A DNA stretch of 64,000 nt, taken from Salarchaeum japonicum_A. GTDB taxonomy: Archaea; Halobacteriota; Halobacteria; Halobacteriales; Halobacteriaceae. The position numbers and the translations under genes are program-made. The notes beneath the pieces were generated by a model. The model was not told the origin of the DNA. It made no database searches and was given only the letters and a program-made list of their open reading frames with translations. The DNA is taken from positions 1,302,001 through 1,366,000 of the forward strand of contig NZ_JBNAMV010000004.1 of the NCBI RefSeq assembly GCF_049705945.1, in the 5' to 3' direction. Positions 49,835 through 57,888 of the stretch are shown in pieces (positions within the stretch are counted from its first letter, which is position 1; each line of letters starts with the position of its first letter).

Positions 49835-50986
49835 ATGGCAGACGAACTCCACAAGGGGCTCGAGGGCGTGCTCGTCGCCGAGTCCTCGTTGAGCTACATC
49901 GACGGTGACGAGGGCAAACTCGTCTATCGTGGATACACCATCGAGGACCTCGCAGAGAACGCGAGCTACGAGGAAGTTCTCTACCTCCTCTGGCACGACG
50001 AACTCCCGACCCGCGAGGAACTCGACGAGTTCGAGTCCGAGATGGCCGCCGAGCGCGATATCGACGACGCCGTCGTCGACCTCCTCCGCGACCTCGTGAA
50101 CGCGGACGAGGCGCCGATGAACGCGCTCCGCACCGCCGTCAGCCAGCTGTCCGCGTTCGAACCCGAAGCGGACGCCGACCCCGAAGACCTCGATGCGAGC
50201 CTCCGGAAGGGCCGCCGCATCACCGCGAAGATTCCGACCATCCTCGCGGCCTACGACCGCCTCCGCCGCGGCGAGGATGTCGTGGAACCCCGCGAAGACC
50301 TCGGGCACGCCGCGAACTTCCTCTACATGTTCACCGGTGAGGAACCCGACGACGTGGCCGCCGAGACGTTCGACATGGCGCTCACGCTCCACGCCGACCA
50401 CGGCCTGAACGCCTCCACGTTCACGAGCATGGTCATCGCGTCCACGCTCGCCGACATGTACTCCTCCGTCACCGGCGGCATCGGCGCGCTCTCCGGCAGC
50501 CTCCACGGCGGCGCGAACCAGGACGTCATGGAACTCCTCGTGGAAGTCGAGGAGTCCGGCAAGGACCCCCTCAAGTGGGTGGACGACGCCATCGCGGACG
50601 GCCTCCGCGTCCCCGGCTGGGGACACCGCGTCTACAACGTCAAAGACCCGCGCGCCGTCATCCTCGAACGCAAGTCCAAGGACCTCGGCGAGGCGAGCGG
50701 CGCGAAGAAGTGGTACGACATCGCCCACGACATCGAGCAGTACCTCATCGAGGAGAAGAACTTCGACGAGAAGGGCCTCGCCCCCAACGTCGACTTCTAC
50801 TCCGGCACCGTCTACTACCAGCTCGGCATCCCGCTCGACCTCTACACGCCCATCTTCGCCATGAGCCGCGTCGGCGGCTGGGTCGGCCACGTCCTCGAAT
50901 ACCAGGAGGACAACCGCCTCATTCGCCCCCGCGGTCGCTACATCGGCGACGAGGACAACGACTGGACGCCCATCGACGAACGGTAA
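49835..50986 (+). CDS. gltA: Citrate synthase
   Basis: 383 residues from ATG 49835. Catalytic regions are LHADHGLNAS (His), GGANQDVM, GWGHRVYNVKDPRA (His) and APNVDFYSGTVYYQLGIP (Asp). The length fits the short archaeal type II form. It condenses acetyl-CoA and oxaloacetate in the TCA cycle. Confidence 0.96.
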   Translation: MADELHKGLEGVLVAESSLSYIDGDEGKLVYRGYTIEDLAENASYEEVLYLLWHDELPTREELDEFESEMAAERDIDDAVVDLLRDLVNADEAPMNALRTAVSQLSAFEPEADADPEDLDASLRKGRRITAKIPTILAAYDRLRRGEDVVEPREDLGHAANFLYMFTGEEPDDVAAETFDMALTLHADHGLNASTFTSMVIASTLADMYSSVTGGIGALSGSLHGGANQDVMELLVEVEESGKDPLKWVDDAIADGLRVPGWGHRVYNVKDPRAVILERKSKDLGEASGAKKWYDIAHDIEQYLIEEKNFDEKGLAPNVDFYSGTVYYQLGIPLDLYTPIFAMSRVGGWVGHVLEYQEDNRLIRPRGRYIGDEDNDWTPIDER

Positions 50987-51037
50987 CGTAGGTACTCGCG
51001 GTATTTTCTCAATCTTCGATAAGAGGGAGCGAGGCGG

Positions 51038-51763
51038 CTATTCTGCGAGTCGCTGGATGATGTCGTGGAGTTCGGTTTCGAGGCCGTCGGTGTCGGTGAC
51101 GGTGAGGCGCTCGTAGCGCTCGTCGGCGTCGGCGAGTTCGGCGAACGCGCTGCCTCGTCGGTCGACTTCCACGATGAGGTCGAGGCTGTCGGCTTTCGGG
51201 CGGGCAGTGACTTCGACTTCGTCCACGTCGCCGGCGAAGTCGCCGCCGCGGGGGCGGAAGTCGAACTCCTGGACGAAGTGGTGGCTGAAGACGCCGCGGC
51301 CGGCGGCGGTGGGTTCGGCCTCGTGGAGCGTGAAGTCGAGCGCGTCGAAGGCGTCGAGAACTGCGCCGAGGCGGTCGCCGGGTTCGACCTGGAGGTGGTC
51401 GGTGTCGTCCGGGTCGAGCGCCCAGTCGATGTCGAGACCGGTCTCCACCCAGACCTTGGTGCGGCCGAGCGTCACCGGCGTGTCGTACGGGATGTCGATG
51501 GTGGCGTCGAACGTGCGGTCGTCGTCGGGGTCGATGGTGAACGACTCGGTGAGGCGCTGTTTCGAGACGACGCCGGTGTCGTAGCCGTCCTCGGTGTGGT
51601 AGCGGGTTTCGAGCGCGAAGTAGATGCCTTCGACTTCTTGTTCGCTGTCGCCGCCGCTGACGCGGACCTCGACGTCCACGGAGTCGCCCGCGGTGACGGT
51701 GTCGGAGGGGAAGACTGTGTCGACGGTCGCTGCGCCGATGCCGACGCGAGAGAGTACGTCCAT
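51038..51763 (-). CDS. Spo0M family protein
   Basis: 241 residues of beta-sandwich arrestin-like fold with VDTVFPSDTVTAGDSVDVEV at the start and EFDFRPRGGDFAGDVDEVEV near 165. Spo0M homologs regulate sporulation in Bacillus; the archaeal role is unknown. It is followed on the minus strand by the MATE gene's convergent side and stands alone. Confidence 0.85.
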   Translation of the reverse strand: MDVLSRVGIGAATVDTVFPSDTVTAGDSVDVEVRVSGGDSEQEVEGIYFALETRYHTEDGYDTGVVSKQRLTESFTIDPDDDRTFDATIDIPYDTPVTLGRTKVWVETGLDIDWALDPDDTDHLQVEPGDRLGAVLDAFDALDFTLHEAEPTAAGRGVFSHHFVQEFDFRPRGGDFAGDVDEVEVTARPKADSLDLIVEVDRRGSAFAELADADERYERLTVTDTDGLETELHDIIQRLAE

Positions 51764-51796
51764 ACCAGCATCTGGGGCTCCTCACCGTATAAACGT

Positions 51797-53158
51797 TCAG
51801 TCGACGGCGGTGGCGCGCTCGTCCATCATGTCGGCGGCGCGGGCGGCCCAGTCGCCGTCCCGGAACCCCCAGGCGACGACGGCGGCCATCCAGACGTAGG
51901 CGACGCCGACGCCCGCGTACGCGGCGAGCGCGCCGTAGTCGAAGAGGACGCCGAAGACGTAGGTGACGCCGAGGAACCCGCCGACCATTCCGGTGGTTCG
52001 CGCGACGAACGGGACGCGCGTCTCGCTCGCGCCCTGGAGCGCGCCGGAGAGCACGCTGAACGCCACGAGGAAGCCCGCGGTCAGTCCGTACACTTGCGCG
52101 AACCGGACGGCGTAATGGACGGTCTCGGGGTCGCTCGCGAACAGGCGGACGAAGGCGTCCGCGAGAACCACGAGTGCGAGGCCGATGGCGCCGACCGTCA
52201 CGAGACCGAGCGCGGCGACGCTCCATCCCTGGAAGCGCGCGTCGTCGGGACGGCCGTCCCCGAGCGACTGGCCGACGACGACGTTCGCGGCGACGTTGTA
52301 GCCGCGGGAGAGCGGGCCGGTCACCTGCTGGTACATCCGGCGGCCGATCTGGAACCCGGCGTTCACGGGCGTGCCGAACCCGAGGAGGATGGCGTTGAAG
52401 GGGAACTCGGCGAGCGCGGACGCGAACCCTTCGGCGACCTTCGGCGCGCTGACGACGAGGAGTTGTTTCGTGATTATCCACCCCCGCGGTCGGACGAGGC
52501 TCGCGGTCGTCCACGGACTGGCGAGCATGCCGACGAGGCTGGCGGCGGTGAGGACGTTCGCGGCGGCGGTGGCGACGCCGACACCGACGATTTCGAGGCG
52601 GGGCGCGCCGAACAGGCCGAGGCCGAGCACGACGGAGCCGGTGATGTTGAGGGTGTTCGCGACGACGTTGACGTACATCGGGGTGCGGGTGTCGCCGGTT
52701 CCCTGGAGGGCGCGCGCGGCGATGAGCGCGACGTGGCGGGCGGGCGCGGTGGCGAGGACGATGGCGAGGTACGCGCCGCCGAGTCGCGCGACCTCGCTGG
52801 GGGCGTTGAGCGCGGCGATGGCGGGCGCGCCGAGGAGGACGCCGAACGCGACGAACGGGAGGCCGGTGAGCACGCCGATGAGGATGGCTTGACTGATGGC
52901 TTCGTCGCGGTTCGCGTCGGCGCCCGCGCCCGTGTCCTGACTGGAGAGCGCGATAGCGCCGCCGCCCAGTCCGAGGCCGACGCGGAGCGGGAAGCGCGCG
53001 TAGAGGTCCGCGAGGCCGATGGCGGCGACGGCGACCGGGCTGAACGTCGCGGTGACGACGATGTCCACGGTCCGCATCAGCGTGCGGAGCGTCTGCTCCG
53101 TCATCACCGGCCACGCGAGCGAGAGGACGCGCTTCCAGACCGCGCGATGCGAACGCAC
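51797..53158 (-). CDS. MATE family efflux transporter
   Basis: 453 residues from GTG 53158. Twelve predicted membrane helices in two related halves, with ALIAARALQGTGDTRTPMYVNVVANTLN typical of MATE proteins and a matching repeat in the second half. It exports cationic drugs or metabolites in exchange for Na+ or H+; the substrate is unknown. Confidence 0.93.
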   Translation of the reverse strand: MRSHRAVWKRVLSLAWPVMTEQTLRTLMRTVDIVVTATFSPVAVAAIGLADLYARFPLRVGLGLGGGAIALSSQDTGAGADANRDEAISQAILIGVLTGLPFVAFGVLLGAPAIAALNAPSEVARLGGAYLAIVLATAPARHVALIAARALQGTGDTRTPMYVNVVANTLNITGSVVLGLGLFGAPRLEIVGVGVATAAANVLTAASLVGMLASPWTTASLVRPRGWIITKQLLVVSAPKVAEGFASALAEFPFNAILLGFGTPVNAGFQIGRRMYQQVTGPLSRGYNVAANVVVGQSLGDGRPDDARFQGWSVAALGLVTVGAIGLALVVLADAFVRLFASDPETVHYAVRFAQVYGLTAGFLVAFSVLSGALQGASETRVPFVARTTGMVGGFLGVTYVFGVLFDYGALAAYAGVGVAYVWMAAVVAWGFRDGDWAARAADMMDERATAVD

Positions 53159-53346
53159 TACGTCCAGCGACAGCGCCGAGGGTGTTTACGCTACCGGAAC
53201 CGGCACCCGCGTCCACCACCCACCAGTTTCACTTTCACTCCGCTTCCCACGGGTTTATGCGTCGAGCGGTCCTCGGGTCGAGTGGAGTCACACGCTCCTC
53301 TCCCCTATACCGCTATTCTTACTGTAGCCCCTGCTCTCTCCCCGGT

Positions 53347-54558
53347 ATGCTCGAACTCGCGGACGTCCTCGAAGCCGAGGACCGCGTGAGCGACGTCGCC
53401 CGCCACACACCGCTCGATTACTCGCACACGTTCTCCGACATCACCGGCGCGGAGGTCCACCTGAAACTGGAGTGCTTCCAGCGCACCGGGTCGTTCAAGA
53501 TCCGGGGCGCCGCGAACCGCATCCGCACGCTCTCCGACGAGGAAGCGAACGCGGGCGTCGTCACCGCCAGCGCGGGCAACCACGCGCAGGGCGTCGCGCT
53601 CGCGGCCAGCAGGTCCGACGTGGACGCGAAGGTCGTGATGCCCGAGACCGCCCCCATCTCGAAGATCAAGGCCACGCGGAGCTACGGCGCGGAAGTCGTC
53701 CTACACGGTATTGACTACGACGACGCCCAGGAGCGCGCGCACGAACTCGAAGCCAAAGAGGGCCGGACGTACGTCCACGCGTTCGACGACGAGCGCGTGA
53801 TGGCGGGCCAGGGCACTATCGGCCTCGAAATCCTCGACCACCTCCCGGAGGTCGAGACCGTCGTCGTCCCCATCGGCGGCGGCGGCCTCATCTCCGGCAT
53901 CTCCACCGCCATCAAGGCCCGAAGCCCGGACACGCGCATCATCGGCGTGCAGGCCGAGGGCGCGTCGACCGTCGCGGACTCCCTCCGGAAAGGCGGTCCC
54001 GAGGCCATCGACTCCGTCGACACTATCGCGGACGGCATCGCCGTACGGCGGGTCGGCGAGAAGACGTTCCCCGTCATCCGCGAGCGCGTGGACGACGTGG
54101 TCACCGTGACCGACGACGAGATAGCGAGCGCCGTCACGATGCTCCTCGAACGCGGGAAGACGCTCGTCGAGGGCGCTGGCGCGGTTCCGCTCGCCGCGCT
54201 CCTCGAAGGCAAGTTCGTCTACGAGAAAGACGAAGTCATCGTCCCCGCGCTCTGCGGCGGGAATATCGACCTCAACCTCCTCACCACCGTCATCACGCGC
54301 GGCCTCGTCGCGAGCGGCCGCTACATCAAGATTCGCACCGTGCTCAAGGACCGCCCCGGCGCGCTCGACGACCTCATCGAAGTGCTCAGCGACGCGCGCG
54401 CGAACATCTACGCCATCCAGCACGACCGCACCAACCGCGACATCGCGATGAACGCCGCCGAAGTCGAACTCGACCTCGAAACCCGCGGCGAAGACCACGT
54501 CGAGGAACTCCTCGACAGCCTCCGAGACCGCGGCTACGACGTGGAAATCCTCGTCTAA
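53347..54558 (+). CDS. ilvA: Threonine deaminase (ammonia-lyase)
   Basis: 403 residues from ATG 53347. The PLP lysine is K51 in GSFKIRGA; SAGNHAQGVA and VPIGGGGLISGI follow. A single C-terminal ACT domain (KIRTVLKDRPGALDDLIEVL) gives feedback control. It makes 2-oxobutanoate for isoleucine, releasing reactive 2-aminocrotonate. RidA is encoded two genes downstream. The 188-nt gap before it holds TATA-like CTATAC and CTATTCTTA. Confidence 0.94.
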   Translation: MLELADVLEAEDRVSDVARHTPLDYSHTFSDITGAEVHLKLECFQRTGSFKIRGAANRIRTLSDEEANAGVVTASAGNHAQGVALAASRSDVDAKVVMPETAPISKIKATRSYGAEVVLHGIDYDDAQERAHELEAKEGRTYVHAFDDERVMAGQGTIGLEILDHLPEVETVVVPIGGGGLISGISTAIKARSPDTRIIGVQAEGASTVADSLRKGGPEAIDSVDTIADGIAVRRVGEKTFPVIRERVDDVVTVTDDEIASAVTMLLERGKTLVEGAGAVPLAALLEGKFVYEKDEVIVPALCGGNIDLNLLTTVITRGLVASGRYIKIRTVLKDRPGALDDLIEVLSDARANIYAIQHDRTNRDIAMNAAEVELDLETRGEDHVEELLDSLRDRGYDVEILV

Positions 54559-55427
54559 CGCCGCGCGATTCCGTACGTCACGGTGAGGAACTTCCCGCCG
54601 AGTAACCACATCTCGTGGGTCGCCACCACGCCCACGTCTTCCCCGGGCGCGTCCGGTGCGCCCGACGCGTCCGCCGGCCATACCGTGAACGTCTGTTCCA
54701 TCGGCAGCCAGAACCCCGTGCCGTCCCGCACCCAGTAGAGACCGGGGTCGCCGGAAGCACGCGTCGTCAACCGCAGGCCGTCGCCCCGCGCGCTGTCCGT
54801 CGCGAACGCGTCGAGGTGGAGTACGGTCGAGAGGTTTCCGCCCGGGAGCGGTGCGGCGATGTTCACGTAGCGCTCTGGGGTTCGTGAGCCAGCAGGCCCG
54901 TGGTCTGCGTGGTGGGCGTAGAGCGCGACGAACACCGCTTCGCCGGTGTCCGGGTCGGTTCGGACCCACGCTCGCGCGCCCGGCCGCGGGTCGCGCTCGG
55001 GGTCGATGGGAACGAAGTGGCTCTCCAGTTTCCTCGGTTCGTCGTCGCCAGGTGCGGGGAGGTTCAGTTGCTGGATGCGGGTCGTCACGGGCGCGGCGAG
55101 GCGCGCGCCGGTGCGGAACGGCCGGTGCCATCGCGCGCGGTAGGTCATCGCGTGGTCGGCGGTCTCCTCGTAGAACGCGCGGATTCCGGGCGCGACGCGG
55201 TCGGTGTCGAAGTCGGGTCGCGCGAACCCGTGGAAGTCGTCCATCTCGCCGTCGGGAACGGGCGCGTCGTCGTCCACGAGGCCCGCGCGAGTTGGGAAGT
55301 CAGAACCGATGCGTCGGCCGCCGTCGACGGGACTGAACGGAATTCCGCGCGCCCGCTCGCGCGACCCCGCGACGCCAGCCAGTCCGACGAGTCCCGCGAG
55401 AACGCCGCCCGCGCTCCACCTGTCCAT
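54555..55427 (-). CDS. Hypothetical haloarchaeal protein
   Basis: 290 residues from ATG 55427 (a GTG two codons upstream is possible). One hydrophobic N-terminal segment (GGVLAGLVGLAGVAG). Conserved-looking parts are FHGFARPDFDTDRVAPGIRAFYEET, TRIQQLNLPAPGDD and VFVALYAHH. I do not recognise the family. It lies between ilvA and ridA on the other strand with a 4-nt overlap to ilvA. Confidence 0.7.
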   Translation of the reverse strand: MDRWSAGGVLAGLVGLAGVAGSRERARGIPFSPVDGGRRIGSDFPTRAGLVDDDAPVPDGEMDDFHGFARPDFDTDRVAPGIRAFYEETADHAMTYRARWHRPFRTGARLAAPVTTRIQQLNLPAPGDDEPRKLESHFVPIDPERDPRPGARAWVRTDPDTGEAVFVALYAHHADHGPAGSRTPERYVNIAAPLPGGNLSTVLHLDAFATDSARGDGLRLTTRASGDPGLYWVRDGTGFWLPMEQTFTVWPADASGAPDAPGEDVGVVATHEMWLLGGKFLTVTYGIARR

Positions 55428-55507
55428 ACCCACGGTTCGTGCCGGGCCGGCATCAGGTCGGCGACTAGTCGCGGGAACTTAAGTCGCCTCGCGGTGTCCT
55501 CTCGGGT

Positions 55508-55888
55508 ATGAAGCGCATCATCTCCACCGGTGACGCCCCGGACGCCGTCGGCGCGTACAGTCAGGCGACCACGGACGGCGACCTCGTGTTCACCGCCGGC
55601 CAGATTCCGATGACGCCGGACGGCGACCTCCTCGACGACGAACCCATCGCCACGCAGACCCGCCAGAGCCTCGAAAACGTGAAAGCCATCCTCGAAGAGG
55701 AAGGCCTCACCACCCAGGACGTCCTCAAGACGACGGTGTTCCTCGCGGACATCGACGACTTCGACGAGATGAACGAGACGTACGAGGAGTACTTCCAGGA
55801 CAATCCGCCCGCGCGCAGCGCCGTGCAGGCGGGCGCGCTCCCGAAGGGCGTCGGCGTCGAGATCGAAGCCATCGCCACCCGCGACTAG
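55508..55888 (+). CDS. ridA: RidA family 2-iminobutanoate deaminase
   Basis: 126 residues. The family signature is complete: GAYSQATTDGDLVFTAGQIP, NVKAILEEEGL and PARSAVQAGALPKGVGVEIEAIA with the substrate arginine. It removes reactive enamines and imines made by threonine deaminase, whose gene is nearby. The small membrane gene starts directly after its stop. Confidence 0.94.
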   Translation: MKRIISTGDAPDAVGAYSQATTDGDLVFTAGQIPMTPDGDLLDDEPIATQTRQSLENVKAILEEEGLTTQDVLKTTVFLADIDDFDEMNETYEEYFQDNPPARSAVQAGALPKGVGVEIEAIATRD

Positions 55889-56074
55889 ATGAACCGCGCC
55901 GCCGCCGTCTGGGGACTCGTCGGCGCGCTCTCGTTCCTCGTGCTCGCGCAGGGCTATCGCCTCGCCACCGGCGACGGCCTCGGCCTCCCCGTTCTGCTCG
56001 GCGTCGCCGTCGCGGTTTTCCTCGTCACCACCGCCACCGTCCCCGCCGTCGCCGCCCGAATGAGAAGGGTTTAA
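55889..56074 (+). CDS. Small two-helix membrane protein after ridA
   Basis: 61 residues starting on the base after the ridA stop (TAGATG). Two membrane helices and a basic C-terminus. The stop codon TAA lies within the GTTTAAAC element upstream of tRNA-Ser. Unknown function; co-transcribed with ridA. Confidence 0.6.
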   Translation: MNRAAAVWGLVGALSFLVLAQGYRLATGDGLGLPVLLGVAVAVFLVTTATVPAVAARMRRV

Positions 56075-56076
56075 AC
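56069..56076 (+). promoter_or_regulatory. TATA element for tRNA-Ser
   Basis: GTTTAAAC lies 28-35 nt before the tRNA 5' end and overlaps the stop codon of the preceding gene. Confidence 0.5.
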
Positions 56077-56103
56077 GCCGGAGTCGGCTACGAAGTGGTG
56101 TAA

Positions 56104-56185
56104 GCCGGGATGGCCGAATGGCAAAGCGCACGCCTGGAAAGCGTGTCCCCTTACGGGGTTCTGGGTTCAAATCCCAGTCCCGGCG
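56104..56185 (+). tRNA. tRNA-Ser (GGA)
   Basis: GCCGGGA pairs with TCCCGGC in the acceptor stem. The anticodon stem CACGC/GCGTG encloses CTGGAAA with anticodon GGA. A long variable arm (CCCC/GGGG) marks a class II tRNA, as expected for Ser. Discriminator G73; CCA not encoded; no intron. Confidence 0.95.
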
Positions 56186-56225
56186 TTTTCTCCGGAGACC
56201 GAGACGCCCAGTCTCGGCTAGGCGT

Positions 56226-57098
56226 TCACACCAAGCCCGCGCCGTACGCGATGGCGACAGCGCCGGCGATTGCGAGGACGGTGGCGATGGCGTACGCGTA
56301 CTTGTAGCGGCCGAAGGTCTCGGCGAGTTCGTCTTCGGGTTTGTCGGAGACGATGAAGGGCTCGCCGTCGGCTGGTTCGACGACGACATCCTCGGGTTTG
56401 AGGGGGTGGGTGGCGTCGGCGGCGGCGCGGGCGTGGCCGAGGACGTAGACGTCGTCGCCGGGCGCGAGCGTGCCTTCGTAGTAGCGGCGTTCGCCGTGGG
56501 CGTTCCCGATGTCGATGACGTTCGTGATGGAGTCGGACTGTTCGCCGACGCTTCCTTCGCCGCGGATGAACTCGGCGATGCGCTCGGGCGGTTCCGCGTC
56601 CGGCGGGACGGAGGTCTCGACGGAGAAGCCGGCGAGGTCGGCGACGATGTCGTCGACGGTGACGCCGCCGGAGAGGAAGCGGTCGATGTCGATGGCGCTC
56701 ACCTGGATTTCGTCGATGCCGGTTCCGGTGGAGGTGTCGTCGACGTGCGTGCCGATGTCGACGGTGACGCTGCCGGTGCCGTCGTCGAGCGAGAATTCGG
56801 TCGCGTACACGCCTTCGGCGCGCGTCTCCCACATGTCGGAGCTGCCGCGTTCGTCCCACTCCTCGACTTCCCACGCGGAGAGCACCGCGGGGTCGCCGCG
56901 AATCGGGGAGTCGAACGCGTTCTCGCTTCGAATCGTTCCTTTCAGTTCGACGCGGCCTTCGTCGCGGATGTCCCGGACGTCGGTCGTGTCTGTGCCGGTG
57001 ACGAGCGCGCTCCGGCGGTGCTGGCGGCGGCCGTAGACGCCGACGAACGCGGCGATGAGAAGAAGGACGACGCCGACGACAATGAGGAGGGCAGACAT
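56226..57098 (-). CDS. GIDE-domain membrane protein
   Basis: 290 residues. One helix at each end (LLIVVGVVLLLIAAFVGVYG and YAIATVLAIAGAVAIAYGAG) with a soluble domain between, containing VELKGTIRSE, WEVEEWDE, YYEGTLAPGDDVYVLGHARA and FIVSDKPEDEL. This matches the GIDE domain of MULAN/E3 ubiquitin ligases, here without a RING finger. The function in archaea is unknown. Confidence 0.8.
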   Translation of the reverse strand: MSALLIVVGVVLLLIAAFVGVYGRRQHRRSALVTGTDTTDVRDIRDEGRVELKGTIRSENAFDSPIRGDPAVLSAWEVEEWDERGSSDMWETRAEGVYATEFSLDDGTGSVTVDIGTHVDDTSTGTGIDEIQVSAIDIDRFLSGGVTVDDIVADLAGFSVETSVPPDAEPPERIAEFIRGEGSVGEQSDSITNVIDIGNAHGERRYYEGTLAPGDDVYVLGHARAAADATHPLKPEDVVVEPADGEPFIVSDKPEDELAETFGRYKYAYAIATVLAIAGAVAIAYGAGLV

Positions 57099-57146
57099 GT
57101 CTGTCCGGCGGTAGTCTGCGTCTGGACGTAAAACCCGGGGGCTCGG

Positions 57147-57416
57147 TCAGTTATCGCGGGCGTGGAGCCGCTCACGGAGCCCGGGATGGCCGTAGATACC
57201 GATGGCGACGGCGGCGAGCGATGCTGCGAGCGCAATCGCCGTTCCGACCGCGCTCTGCGGTGCGGAACCGAGCGTGCGGAGGAGACTGTATCCGAGGCCG
57301 AGCATGCCGGCTCCGACGAGGAGCCAGGCGAGCGCGCCCGCGGCGACACGGGACACGAGCGCGACAGCGAGTTCGGCTCGGGAGTCGGCGCGCTCAGCGA
57401 GCGTTCGCGTTCCCAT
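57147..57416 (-). CDS. Small membrane protein
   Basis: 89 residues with two helices (AGALAWLLVGAGMLGLGYSLL and AIALAASLAAVAIGIYG). It follows the PRC-barrel gene by 55 nt and precedes the GIDE gene on the same strand. No family recognised. Confidence 0.55.
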   Translation of the reverse strand: MGTRTLAERADSRAELAVALVSRVAAGALAWLLVGAGMLGLGYSLLRTLGSAPQSAVGTAIALAASLAAVAIGIYGHPGLRERLHARDN

Positions 57417-57471
57417 ACGTGTACGACGTGACTGGCAGCGGAAAAATTCCCGGTCTGTCGGGTCGTCGCGC

Positions 57472-57711
57472 TCAGATGTCCGCGTGGACGCGGACTTCCT
57501 CGTCGGTGACGGTGTCGACGGCGTCCCCGCTCACGGTGTAGTCGTCGTCGCCCTTTTCGGTCCAGCCGAAGGCCGCGAGCACGGATTCGCCGAGGCCGGG
57601 TTCGGGGTCGACCCAGGCGGTGTTGTCCTCGACGGCGGTGACGATGCCGAGCTGTTCTCCCTCGATGTCGACGAGGAACTTCCCTTCGTCCTCCGGCGTG
57701 AGTGTCGCCAT
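57472..57711 (-). CDS. PRC-barrel-like small protein
   Basis: 79 residues from ATG 57711. A PRC-barrel pattern is clear (LTPEDEGKFLVDIEGEQLGIVTAVEDNTAWVDP, then YTVSGDAVDTVTDEEVRV). Such proteins are common in haloarchaea and bind RNA or protein partners in larger relatives. The frame extends upstream only as an antisense artefact of the thermosome gene. Confidence 0.75.
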   Translation of the reverse strand: MATLTPEDEGKFLVDIEGEQLGIVTAVEDNTAWVDPEPGLGESVLAAFGWTEKGDDDYTVSGDAVDTVTDEEVRVHADI

Positions 57712-57852
57712 ACCGGCTCTTCTCACAGCACGGTGAAAGGACTGATGGGTGGGTCGGACGGCCGAAACGCCGAGTGTACTGTGTGAACACACAACACGAA
57801 TTTCGGGGTCTCGGGGCGTCTCGCCGCCGTTCTCACTTCTCCATGGGCAAGG

Positions 57853-57862
57853 TTTTATATAG
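57853..57862 (+). promoter_or_regulatory. TATA element for the thermosome gene
   Basis: TTTTATATAG is a strong TATA box centred about 31 nt before the ATG at 57889, as in heat-induced cct promoters of haloarchaea. Confidence 0.65.
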
Positions 57863-57888
57863 AAGGACAAACAATCATTCGAGTAGCT

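Noticed and set aside
48557..50890. 777-codon minus-strand frame extending past the PhoU-TrkA_C gene
   Set aside because: The upstream 380 codons are antisense to citrate synthase. The family start is the ATG at 49747.
51009..53219. 736-codon minus-strand frame over Spo0M and MATE
   Set aside because: It is in another frame of the same strand as two convincing genes and is almost all Arg and Pro.
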